64,000 nucleotides of DNA, taken from the NCBI GenBank assembly GCA_018881555.1, contig JACAXG010000032.1, positions 3,980,837-4,044,836 on the forward strand, given 5' to 3'. Position numbers and translations under genes: made by a program. This document shows positions 1-17,700 of this stretch, in pieces. The notes under the pieces were generated by a model. The model was not told the origin of the DNA, did not search any database, and saw nothing but the letters and a program-made list of their open reading frames with translations. The DNA is from Amblyornis subalaris (lineage: Eukaryota; Chordata; Aves; Passeriformes; Ptilonorhynchidae). Within the stretch, counting starts at the first letter, position 1. Each line of letters begins with the position of its first letter.

Positions 1-130
1 CGCGGGGGTTCGGTGGGGCGTGGGGGGGGCAGAGCGCGCGCGGCTGCTCTGAGGGGCCCCGGGGCCTCCCGGGACAGGGAGCAACGTCCCGGGCGAGGGG
101 AGCGGGAACGCCGGGGTTCCCGCTCCTCAC
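1..130. promoter_or_regulatory. LAPTM4A: Downstream edge of a CpG island, probably the LAPTM4A promoter/first exon region
   Basis: The first ~130 bases are very GC- and CpG-rich and then fade into AT-rich intron-like sequence. The N-terminal ~37 codons expected for LAPTM4A are not found between here and the first recognised exon at 5984. The coding part of exon 1 therefore most likely lies just upstream, and this is the 5' end of intron 1. This is inferred from composition and from the missing exon. Confidence 0.5.
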
Positions 131-3100
131 TCCCTGGGAGTTGTTCTTTTTCCTGAGGGGGTTGAGGGAAGCTTCACGAGGGGGTTTCCTGGGATCACCC
201 GGCGGGGCTCGGGCCTGTCTTCCTTCCTGCGGTCTCCTTCGGGCTAACGAAGCCCTCTTCTACCTCGACAGCCTCCCTTGTTGTGGTTGGAAACAGAAAG
301 TGAAGAGAAAGTTCAGAGCGTATTAATATGCGTCTCGGAGGGATTGTGTTATTCTTCCCTTTCTTGGTTTGGAGAGATTAGGACTTTTATTCACTGAGCC
401 TGTCCTTGGTAAGGGAGGAGAGTTGGGGGAGGCTGGAATTTGGGGTATATTACAGGAGAATAAGATGTGGTACACCTGAGTGGTGTGTANCCTCTGAGAG
501 GAAGATGAATCTCTCCAAAATGAGCATTCCTTCTGCTTGCTGAAGAGCTTTGTGGCAGGGGAAGTTCCTGGTTATTCCATAGTCTGTTCTCAACACAGTG
601 GTTGAGGAGCGATGGAAACAAATTTGGCTCCCAAAACACCTTTTTTTTTTTCTTACTGGTGAGTGCTTTCTGTTGAAGAAAGAGCTGTGTTACTGAAGCT
701 GACATACTGTAGATAGTTCTGAACTAGAGCAAAATAGAAATATGAAAACAGTACCTGCAAGTTAAGGGCCTGGAGACCTGACTTCCCTTCGTCTCCGAAA
801 GGAGACCTGAACTCCCCTTTATTGAAGTCATTTCCTCATCTTTCCTTCCCCTCGTGGGCAGTAAAAATGAGAGGATAGTTTACAAAAGTTGCATCATAGC
901 TTTTGTGTTCTCCTGAAGCTGTAATCAAAGCTTATCTTCTTTACCCTTCCCCCAATCTTAAGAAATAGAGAATGCTGAATTTTTATGTGTTGATATTGAA
1001 ACAGCCATGCACAGAAATTGCCTTTACAGACAGGCATGGGGATTTGACTTTGTAGAGTTTATGGTTCATTTTCAACAATTATGGGGAGATCCTTAATTTT
1101 TACATATCTTGGTCCTTCGCTTGGCAAAACCATGTACAGTCAAACAATAAAGTGGATGGAGAGAGAGCAGTGGAAGAAAAGCAAGGTAGGGGGTTGGAAA
1201 TGTAACAAAACTTTAGGAAGAGAATATTTCTTTTTCAAGAAGTTGGAAAAAAGTCTTGGTGCTGATTAAGTTCTATTATGAGTTCATTTAAAATAGAGAA
1301 ATAAGGGTCTGTTGTAGCACTGAAAATCGAACTTGTTTTGGAAACCTGCAAACCACCCTGCGTTGGTGGTTGGAGTTAAGAATACGCTTCTGGTGCCTCA
1401 AGTAAAGCAGAACTCGTTAACACTGCGGGGACAGCGATCCCTGTTATGGAACAAAAGCACCTCGCTGCCTTCCCCACTGTGATTCCTGGTCGCGGGAGTG
1501 TCTCTAAACCCAGGAACTTGCTGGGGGCAGAGGACAGGGATGTATTTCCGTGGTCATAGACCTGGTAGTACTTCCAGCTTCCACCTCTCTTGCTGTGCTT
1601 ATGTTTCCTCTTGTTGCCTGGATGCAGCACCTCTTTTTTCTTTGTGAAAGTGCTGGGGACGGTGAAAACTCCGCCGGGCCCCCGTGAGGCCGCTGCTCCA
1701 GGGGCGGAGTGCGGCTTTGATCCCCTGTAACTGCTGCGAGTCGGTCTGCCAGGGGGAAAAATAGAGTCGAGTTCAGGGTAGCAAGGGGCATGCAAAGTGC
1801 TTCATAGCTGCGTTTTTCTATTTTAAAAAAAGTGTATATCAAGTGTATCAAACACTTCGTTAAACTGCGCATTGAAATTTTTATCCAGTTCTTCTTAGCT
1901 GTCATCTGGGAAAAGGTGAGGACTTTTAAGTCTGGCAACTGTTGGCTGTTCAGACAGAAATAAGGTCTTAACGTGAAGTTCTAGGTGGTCTTGCCTAGTG
2001 CTTTAAATCAGAATTCAGCTATAAATTATGCCTTTTTGAAGATAAAATACAGTTTGGACAGTGAAAATCAAATTTATTTGTCTGCTGTCAAACTTAAAAA
2101 AAAATAAATGGCCTAGAATATGTCAGGTTTAGACATTAAATTAATGCACCACGTTAAGTATAGCTCTAACTTAGTCTTTCAGGTTCTTATGAGAAGTATT
2201 TCAAAATCAGTTTAATAATCTCTGCTTGTAAGTTACAGTGGGACAAATAGTAATAACTTTCTGTGCAGGGTGGTGTTTTTTGGTTTGTGGGTTTAGTGGT
2301 TTTTTTGTTTGTGTGTTTTAGTTTTGTTTTTTTTTGAAGGAGGTAGCTTTTTGGTGAGGGAGAATGTTTAGTTCAAGAATAGCTTTGTGTTACTGAAAAT
2401 CTTGCTGTTTACTGCATAAGTTGTGTTCTCGTGCAGTGCAGTCCTGAAAGAATTTGATACCAAACTTAAAATGGAGTCTCGTAGCAATCTGCTCCAGATG
2501 TTTTAGTAAGATAAGACTTCTGTCCACTTAATACATGTGTGTTCTTCTTATATAACTATTTCTTTAGGCGTCTTTGTATTCCTTGTATTTGTACACTCTT
2601 AAATCTTGCGTGTAATTAACTTTTCTCCTACTAAAACAGTTTTATCATTGTCCTTGTTGCGTGGTTCTGTGAGTCCGGAGAGAACAAGGACATTATCTTC
2701 TAAAATGTCTGCTGCTGATGCTGTGTGATCAAACCGTGTTTTAGGCACGCTTCTGTCCGTGTGCTGCTGCTGTTTGGGATCGATAAATAAAACTCTGTTT
2801 GCAAAAAGATGAGTTAAGAACACTTCTAGAAGAATCGTCCTTGAGTTCCAGGACTGATACCGCCTGGTTTGCTCTGCAACACCCACTGCTGTTCCGTGTA
2901 GGAAGGAAAAAGAAACCTCCTGTTCCTTGCTCCGTAATTGCAGCCGTGTGGCTTTGAAGTTTGTTTCTTCCTGTAAACTTTCATATTGGGCACAGCGCTT
3001 TCCAGAAACCGGAAGCATGAACAGTGCACTGGCAAAAATGGGATCAGAGTTCACTAAACAGTCTAAAAGCCAATGGCTTTATTTGGGCGGGAGGGGCTGG

Positions 3101-5983
3101 TGTGCCCTGGCAGCAACTCCAGCGCCGGAGTCAGTGACGGAATTGCTCAANTGCCGCTGGTTAGCGGGAGCGAGAGGGGCATCTCTGAAATCGTTTGTTC
3201 TCTGAACGAGATCTACAGAAATGAGGCANTATAGCTGGCCTTAATCTAATACTGGTAGTGCTAGAGGCCCTGAAGTACCCCATTTGAAATTACTCTTTTT
3301 TAGTTTTTATTATTTCAATATAATAATAGCAAACCAAAACAAATCAGAATCAATCCATCTTGGTTGTTTTTTTTCCTTTGGGAACATGTGTAGGGAAAAA
3401 ATGCTGGAAAAGTGAAAGGAAAGTGAGAAAGTGTAGTACTGCAAGGCAATTTCCCTCTTTCCCCTCATAAGAGGAAATAAGGAAATTGTAAGTAGGAATT
3501 CTTGGTTTTGTCCAAGTCACTCAGAGTGCTTGAGGAAAGCTAGACGTCATGTTCAGGCCTCCAGAGAGATGAAGCACTTACGTGATGAGGCATTAAGTGT
3601 ATACCATGGAGATAAAACTCACTAATTAAAAAGCTAATGCTTATTAATAGTTCCACAGTCTTCTGAGTTCTAATCATATGAGGAGCGAATATTTGTGTTA
3701 CCAGTGTGTAATAAATGCTGATTTTCTACTTGATTAGCTATTTGAATTTTGATACAAGGTACACAAAACTTCAACTTAGCTATCCCAAATATAAAAAGTA
3801 ACATACACTCCTTAAACTACTACAGAACTAAATTAAGGTTATTTTCATCTTAATGAAANAGTCTTTTGAACAAGAGTTCGAACATGCATTTTGCAAATTT
3901 TTTTGTTACTATTTTTGAGTGCTGTCTTCTCAGATTTGGTTTTTTCGTTTTTGTTTTGGTTTTGGTTTTTTTGTAATATGAATCCTCATATTACACTGAG
4001 GCATACATGAGTTATGTTTTTTTCTGACTTTTCCATGTAGACATCTGTGAACATACATTTGATTTCCAGTGAATAGATACTTAAAAGCTCCAATGATGCT
4101 TTGCATTCCAAACCATATTCCTGCTGCCTGTTACGTTGATTATTTTGAAACACGCCTTGCTGTTATCAAGCTTTTGTGGAAGAATGGAAGTAGTTAAAAT
4201 ATAGGCTCTGGCTCTGTAGCTCTTAATTGAAATCCATATGTTAAATATGATGAACTGCTCAGTGTTTTGATGGATTTGTAAACAGCAGTAGTAGAGTACT
4301 GGAAATCCTGAGGTGTTAATTGGCAGAGGTTTGGGTTTGTTGTTTGTTTTTGTTTAGATTTGTTTTGGTTTGTTACTATTTTTATTCCTTCTCATTGATT
4401 CGAATAGATTGGATTTTGAATGACTCTTTATTTTCTGTTTTACTTGCACACCATTTCCAGTTGAGAAAATAAACCTTTAATACTTGGAACTGCACTCAGT
4501 AACTAGTGAAATTACTAAGGACTTTGGTATGCTGAATTAGGACCACAGATAGGATGAAAATAAAAGAAAAGTGATAGTTGGGGAACTAGAATCTCAAAAT
4601 NCCAAGGCATTCAAGTTCTTCCGTACTTCTGTAGTAATTCACATGCTGCTTGCTCTTTATCTTGAGGCAGATAGACTGTCATGGCAGTCAAACTCATGAC
4701 TTGTGTATAAACAATAAATAATTTAGCTGTAACTGAGCATGTCCTTTTGTGCTTTATAAATTGGAGATGAATGTTTCANTTGCCAGAGACCTGAACCTTG
4801 ACATTGGCTTTTTAAAACAAGTACAGTGCAGGAAGATATTTGCCAATACCCNCAGTTCACTCGCAGAGAGGAGGAAATAGAAGGGTTGAAAATGCATTGA
4901 GAGCAGAAGGCCAGAGTACAGAAGGATGAACCAGGTCAGAGATGATAGTGTTATATATGTGACCAAGGGTNAAGCAAAATAAAGGATTTATAGACAAGAG
5001 GCAGATGAGCAACTTGACAGTTTGCCCTGTAGGAAGTATCCTGTGAGGGTGAAAATGTGCTCATTTCAAGGCTAAAGATACTGGTGGTTAAAGTTCTTCA
5101 TGGCCAGCTGTACTAGCTACTATATTTTATATTCCAAGGCATAAAATGCCTTATCAAAATACAAGTGGCTCAAAGTAGCTGGAAATTCTAATAAGTTTGT
5201 GTAATATGATCACATTTCTACAAAGTGACCAGCTTTGATTTTACTAAAGGGTTCTTTTTAGCAGAAAGTGCAAGGACATTTCTGGTATATACCAAAATGA
5301 GGCAGCAGAAGTAGTCTGCTTAAGTGGCAGCGTGAGGGAGGAGAAGGACTGGTGAGCACAGAGCCTGTGCTGAATTCTTACACATTTTGGGGTTTGATCT
5401 TTGTGTGAAATTTTTTTAACTTCCCCTGTGGTTGTGTAGACCTTTCTGATAAGGACTGATGAGGTTTTAATAAATTATCTGGGAGGTAGAGGGAGATAGT
5501 TCTTTCCAGCTTATTAAAACTGTAAGATGGCAGAAACCCAGTAGTTTGTGTGTTACATTAATTCAATTTGTTGTAGAAAGGAGAAATTCTTTCCAAATGT
5601 TCCTCATTGTGTACCTTTACCTTCCTGACCTTTTCTAACTGTTTTCAGTTTTCCAGTTCACAGATCTGTGTGTTCATCACACAGCATCAGCTTAATGATG
5701 TCATTTGAATCTCTAGGAGCTTTATCCATCCTCTCAATTTGCAAAGTTATTTAGTTGTGATTCATTAAACCTAGCAAGTGCTCTGTGCTCTTCTGGTTGT
5801 TTTGGTAGTGGTTTAACTAAATCAGCTTGAAATTTAACTGTAAGTTGAGCTCTTTTTTTTCTTCCACATACAGGCAAAGGGAAAAGTTTATTTTTAACCG
5901 AAATAAAGGATTATTAGTGATCATTAAAAAGATCCTGGCTGTTGCAATGTAATTAACCTTGAGGCAACTCTGATCTCTCTCAG
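131..5983 (+). other. LAPTM4A: LAPTM4A intron 1 (partial)
   Basis: This is AT-rich intronic sequence with no recognisable exon or mobile element. A moderately GC/CpG-richer patch at about 1376-1760 and another at 3080-3190 stand out from the background. The open frames on the - strand here (about 140-150 codons) do not resemble any protein I recognise and look like chance. It ends in a pyrimidine-rich acceptor ending CAG at 5983. Confidence 0.6.
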
Positions 5984-11829
<5,846 letters not shown>

Positions 11830-12535
11830 AGCAATTTTTATGTTCATTAACATCTGTACCAGCTTCCTGGGGGTTTTGTCTTTTAATCTTGCAAGACTGC
11901 TTAAGTAATAGAAATATTCAGGGCTTTAGGAGCAAACTGTTCTGTTTAAAATATGTTTGATATAAACTTACTAAGCAAAACACATCTGAGAGTGATTTTG
12001 TTTGCTTTAATTTTGTTCTCCCTAATGCTCTTAAACATTTTATTGCCTTAGGGCCTTACACCTGCANGGACTTATGCATGTGACTAACTTGTGGCTTTTC
12101 ATAATACCAACTGAGCCACCCTGATTGAAGTTAGCTACAGTTCTAAGTGTCTGCAGGATTGTGCCCTTAATTTATATTAATTTTTTGTAAAGTAGTTCAT
12201 AAAGACAATCTGATCGTGCAGCAAAATGACAGTTTGCCTTTATCCATTTTTTGGAAGGGGAAGGGTTTGAATGTGGTATATACGTGACTTTTTTACTTTG
12301 CACTTTCCTCATATGTTATCTTACCTTTTATTGTGTTTTTTTTTGGTTATCCTATGTCTTGAAACAGTATTTTTGAGGAACAAGTGAGGGCAGCACAGGA
12401 GTTCTATTACAGTGAGCTGGGAATGCAAGAAAAATAAATAGTTATGTGGAAGATGGTTGCATGCTTCTAATCTTCTATGTATTTTCCTCTTTGTGATAAA
12501 TGATACTTAAATAAATCTTTTACAAAATGTTTACC
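11830..12535 (+). other. LAPTM4A: LAPTM4A 3'UTR
   Basis: About 700 bp of AT-rich sequence runs from the TGA to the region of the AATAAA at 12510-12515. An earlier AATAAA at about 12433 could give a slightly shorter transcript. No open frame of interest is seen. Confidence 0.75.
12510..12515 (+). terminator. LAPTM4A: LAPTM4A poly(A) signal
   Basis: A canonical AATAAA is followed ~45 bp later by a GT-rich stretch (CTGGTGTGGTGGCTTTTTTG), the expected downstream element. Cleavage is likely around 12525-12540. Confidence 0.75.
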
Positions 12536-14440
12536 AGTGGCCTTGGTTTATCNCTCTGGTGTGGTGGCTTTTTTGTTTAAGTGTTTCAGTGTTCTGCAGA
12601 TAGCCCAGCGTACTTAGTTACAGGTTTAGTGGTTGATATATTCCTCAGCAGAAGTCCTCGTGTGGGTGGAGAACATGGATTCTCTGTAACACATGAGCCT
12701 GTTAAAACCTTTGCAGTTCAAGTACTTGGTTGTCTTCCACTTGTCTGGCACTGACACATGAACTGGGAAAAGGGAATTGTACTGGAGGCTTCCAGCCCTC
12801 AGGGAAATCTGATGTCTGGTCAGCTCAGGCATTAAGAGCAGGACAGACACCCAGTAGGACTAGAGCATTATTTACATTGGAAAATGTCCAGAGTTGTTGG
12901 AGATAGGCCGTAACTTCAGCTATGTTCTTCTAAAACTCAACAGAAAAACCCCCAAACCAAAAAACCAAGCAACAAACAACTTTCTACTCTCTTCTCTTTT
13001 GTAGTAAGAGGTATAAGGAGGTAAAAGATAATTTAGCAATTTAGTATGTCTGAAGAAAAAAATGGCTTTCTGCTTTGGATGCTAAAAGGTACCTGGTATT
13101 AAATTCTGGAAAAAAGGATTCAAATTGTTACAGCATACAGGTTGTTGGTTATTCTTGTCTTTTCACTATGTACCTCTGTACACATTTAAAAATGCTCTGT
13201 CAGGGCTGTGCTATCAGCAGTAGTTTCGTCAGTTTTCCCTTTACCTCAGGTGCCACCTGTGAGAGCCCTTTGAACTGCATCTCACGCTGCTGTTCCAACA
13301 CTGCCCTCCCTCACGGTTACCCTGAGGGGGTACCCAGGGTGTGCCCAGTGCTGCTGGCAGCTGCACTCTGTTTCCACATTCTGAGGAACTGCTTCGGATC
13401 TGGACTCGGAGATACTCCGAAAACAGGGCATCTTTAGGTGATGGCATAGACTGCTTAAATGTGACTTGTGGGGGAGCTGAAAGACCACGATGGTTTCATG
13501 TGGTCTAAGAAACACAGCTGAAACTGCTGGGCCGTTGGGCTCAAAGACTGATCCCAGAACACTCCGGTCTGGATCCATCTGCACCAAGGGTCGGGTGTGT
13601 GTGACCATGAGTGGGCACCTGAGGAACTTGGATGTGGGTGAAGAGCTCCTGCCAAGAGGTGGGTATGGAGACTTCCNCAGTGGGTGGCTGATCACGTGGG
13701 TGAGCAGTACTTGGTAGCAGCAGGCACTGCCTGAAATTCATCTGGGATGTGTGCAGGTGCCTTTGCTCAGAAAGCTGCAGCCCCTTCCGAGAGAGAAAAG
13801 CCATTACACTCCCCAGGAGCCCTGTCCTGTGGCTTTCTCCTGCTTGAAGAGTGGTGGTCCATCTTCCCTGATGTTGTTTGCAGCCTTTGGGAATGCAGTG
13901 GTGGCCTCTTCTACTGTGCACTCACACTAGAACTTGCTGCAGTGAGTCAGTGCCTGCCTGAGACTGTACAGCTGGTGGGTTGGTGGTTTCCCTTCTGAAT
14001 CAGGGCTTCCTGTTCCCCTGATGGAGGNGATGGGAGAGAAGATGGCCCTGCAGTACAACACGATCCCGATTTGGCAAAGGTGTCTTCTAAAGCACTGTGC
14101 TGGAGATCATGGTGGATTTGTGCCCTAAGCCGTGCTTTCCGCTAAAGCTCACTGCAGCTTCCTCGGAACTGGCAGGAGTTCCAGTNCCAGGAACCAGACA
14201 AAACGCCCTTGGCTAGATTTGGCAACAGGGCAGGCACTTCCTTGTGCCTTGGCGCTCACGCTGTGAGCTTTTTCTACCGTTCTTTACAAAAACTGCCCTG
14301 GAGACTGAAGTGCAAAATTAGACTGGACCAACCACTTCCCGTAGAGGAAGAATCTCAGCTCCCCCTGCGCCCAGGTTTGAACCCTGTCCTGGCCCTGCCG
14401 CACGTTCCCAAGCAGGAGCTCTAATCCTCGCCCCCTTCTC
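12536..14440. other. Intergenic LAPTM4A-MATN3
   Basis: This is non-coding sequence that becomes more GC-rich towards MATN3. Open frames on both strands between 13,050 and 13,950 overlap each other, lack recognisable domains and look like chance frames in GC-richer DNA. No mobile element was recognised. Upstream regulatory elements of MATN3 probably lie here, but none can be named from sequence alone. Confidence 0.55.
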
Positions 14441-14604
14441 TCCGTCCGCGGCCGAGCGCCGCTCGGGGCGGGGGAGCGAGGGCCACGGGCCCGCCNTGGG
14501 GAGGAGGCGGCAGGGGCGGCCGATGCCCCCTCGGTGTCCCGGCCCCCTTCCCCGTCCCGGCGGCTTTAAAGGCGGCGCGGCGGGCGCGGGGCGGCGGCGG
14601 CACC
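14441..14604 (+). promoter_or_regulatory. MATN3: MATN3 CpG-rich proximal promoter with TATA-like box
   Basis: The sequence is strongly GC-rich with G-runs such as GGGGCGGGGGAGCGAGG. A TTTAAA motif within GGCTTTAAAGGC at 14565-14570 lies 35 bp before the ATG. It could act as a TATA-like box only if the 5'UTR is very short, or it could be part of the leader. The start codon is in strong Kozak context (CACCATGG). The promoter role is inferred from position. Confidence 0.55.
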
Positions 14605-14737
14605 ATGGGGCGGGCGCTCGGCATCCTCGGCTGCTGCCTGGCGCTGGCGCTGGCGCTGGCGTTGCTGCCGCTGCCCGCGGCCCCGGGCCCCGCGCTCCGC
14701 CCGCGCCGGCAGCCGCGCCCGAGCGGCCTCTCGGCAG
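14605..14737 (+). CDS. MATN3: MATN3 exon 1: signal peptide and basic N-terminus
   Basis: This 133-bp exon ends in phase 1. It encodes a hydrophobic leader ([19 protein letters not shown]) with likely cleavage near the AAPG stretch, then a proline/arginine-rich segment. The leucine-alanine repeat is written by a (CTGGCG)4 hexamer repeat at 14638-14664. The donor is GTACCG. Confidence 0.9.
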
Positions 14738-17700
14738 GTACCGCGCCCGGGGGGCCNCGCGCCGCTGCCCCCGCCCGCTGCTGCGCGCCCCGCTCGCTGC
14801 TGCCCCGCGGCCCTAGAGCCTCTTCCCTACCTGTGCTCATTGCGCGAAACGTCTTCATTTCGGACTCATGGAAGGACCAGGCTGCTGAAAAGCTTTTTTT
14901 CCCTCAATCTAGAAAAGAGAATTCTTCTACCTACAAATTCTGCGTTTGGTCTTTTTTCTTTCCTTTTTTTTTTGTACCAACCTTGCGTGTCTCTTTTTCA
15001 TATCTTAAGCTATGCGTGCATGCACCAACATTTCTTCATGTTTTCTCAGCTTCCCAAAGGCAAAACTGAGTTACGGGATGCATATAGAATTATATCCAAT
15101 ATACCTGGACGGGATCCTAGATGAATCCAGTCTGTTACTCCATCCAAAGGCAAAACCAACTCCGCTGCAGTGCTTCCTGATGGAATTTGTGCAATTTGAT
15201 TTTTTTCCCTCTGTTTTCATTTGAACAAGAGAAAAAAGGTTTTTAATGCCTCGGGGGAAAAAAAAAAAAAAGTGCTGCTTCCACCTCTATTTTTAAGAGA
15301 CTTGTGAAGATTTTTTAAAATTTCACCTGGAATGGAATAATAAAAGTGAATTTGATAGTAGCCAGGAGAGGTGTGTCAGGTTCCCAACAGCCCTCAGGGT
15401 GTGAATTCAAACTGGACACCTCATATTTTGCTATTTAATGCACTGGTGAGCCAGAATGTCTCTTTTAGAGAAATACTCTGCTTTTGGGTTGACGTTTTTC
15501 ATAACCCAGGTGCAAATCCAACCTTGATGGTATAAAAGAAGTACATGGTACTGTCAGTGTCAGGTCAGAGTATCAGGACAGGGAGGCTGTGTTTTGGTTG
15601 CCTCCTGTTGCTATCATGATTGGTTTTTGTGTTCGTAGAAGAGATGCTTGTCTCTGATCTGAACTATGGCTTTTCTGCTTCTGTGTAGATTTATATGTCA
15701 CTGAGGAATTTTGGAAGCCAGAAGTGTGTGTGTAAACGTTCATTTTTACATATAAAGTTACTTCATAAGTAATTTCACCTTTCCCTCTGCTCTAGGAGCC
15801 TTAAACAGTAACAACTTCCAAAGAAGCCTTATACAGTATTTGTGTCTTTTCCTTGTTGGCCTTTATTTCTTGTTGTTGTGTATTTTGGATTGTGATTTAC
15901 AAAGAAGAAATAATTCCTAATTAGCAGTTTATGTTGTTAGTATGCTAAAAAATATTAGGATCCATTCACTATGTGATGTAGCCAGATGTTTTGCCATTTT
16001 ATTTCTTTATCTTATAAAAAATTCAATTCAGGCTTTATGAAAATAAACAGTAAGTACATTTATATATTGTGGCTCCATCTCTGTGTTGGGTGTTATGTGC
16101 AAACCACAACTCTTTGTTTCAAGAACAGTTTGACATTTTGAGAGCTTGAGTGCGCACCTATTTATTAATGCTTAGAGAAGTTCAATTATTTATTACTTGT
16201 CAAAACTAATATTTAAGAATTTCTAATGTGTTTCTCACTATTGTTTTAAGCCTCTTCCTAAAGAATCAGCCAACATTATCTGTTGGTGCAGGAGATGACT
16301 GAAGCATTTTCCTTCCCTCTTGACAGATGCCGCCTGCAAGAACCGGCCCCTGGACCTCGTCTTCATCGTAGACAGCTCCCGCAGTGTCCGACCTGAGGAG
16401 TTTGAGAAAGTGAAAACCTTCTTGTCAGAAATGATTGATACTCTGGATGTTGGTGAAAGAACAACGCGTGTGGCGGTCATGAATTANGCCAGCACTGTCA
16501 AGGTGGAGTTTCCCCTCCGGACCTACTTTGACAGAGCCTCAATGAAGGAGGCTGTGTCTCGCATCGAGCCCTTGTCTGCTGGCACGATGACCGGCCTTGC
16601 CATCCAAACCGCCGTGGATGAAGTCTTCACCGAGGAGATGGGCACCCGGCCAGCAACCTTCAACATCCCCAGGGTGGTCATTGTAGTGACAGATGGACGG
16701 CCGCAAGACCAGGTTCAAGATGTGGCGGCAAGCGCCCGGACAGCTGGCATCGAGATCTACGCGGTCGGGGTAGACCGGGCAGACATGCAGTCCCTGAGGG
16801 TCATGGCCAGTGAGCCACTGGATGAGCACGTCTTCTATGTGGAGACCTATGGTGTGATCGAAAAGCTGACATCCAAATTCAGAGAGACTTTCTGTGGTAA
16901 GGGGACCGGTCCAAGAGGGCAGTGTAATTTGGCTCCTTTTGACTTCTGCTGTGGTTCCACTCCCTAAGAAAGAAGTTTTTCAGAAGTGTTATGTATCACA
17001 TCTAAATATTTCCTTTGCCATCTGTTGGGCAAACAAGCCAACCCTTTTTTTCAGTGGAGGCCAAATAATGGCCTTTCATTTTGAATAGTGACCTTACCGT
17101 GCAGGTAAGAGGCCTGACTTGAGTGGAGCTCCTTGTGCAGTTGATCATATTTAGTGCAAGAGAACTCACAGCAATCTGGGCAGGGTTTGGCTGCATATAT
17201 TTACTGACTTAGTGAAAGTGCACACCAGAGCTGTGCAGGCTGCTCATTTCCCATCTCACTGGGAAGCAAGGAGGGTCAGAGTGTGGAGCTGAGGGGCTCC
17301 TTACAGGTTCACGGTAGGAAAATCAGCGTGGCAGGTGAACCACCACACTGGCTTGAGAAATCTGGTGCAGGATGAAGTGCCCAAACCCAGCTGGTCATCT
17401 CAGGACAGGCTTTGACTCTTTAGGCACTGCTGGGCTTTTCCAGTGTGCCAGGCTTGCATCTCCCTCTGTTTCTCTGTGATTTGATTTAGACAAGGAACTG
17501 TGGGATGAATTAGCTTGGTTTTTTCAGGACTGGTCTTGGAAAAATGCTGGATGTATTTGGTTTAGGCTAGAACTCCACTAACAATGCTAGGCCAGAGTGG
17601 GTGGTTATTGTCATTTACAGGGAAAAAAGGTTATCTGGAGTATTTATAACTGCCTGTAGATAGCTGTGACACAGCCCTACTCACAAAAATCAAATGACAA

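Noticed and set aside
1376..3054. Three - strand frames of 139-151 codons in LAPTM4A intron 1
   Set aside because: They show no domain, no splice or codon support and no similarity I recognise, so they are most likely chance.
13241..13998. Overlapping frames on both strands upstream of MATN3
   Set aside because: They overlap each other, some contain Ns, and none has a recognisable protein motif. They fit GC-richer intergenic DNA.
14605..15069. 154-codon frame beginning at the MATN3 ATG
   Set aside because: Only the first 44 codons are exon. The rest is read-through past the donor at 14738 into intron 1.
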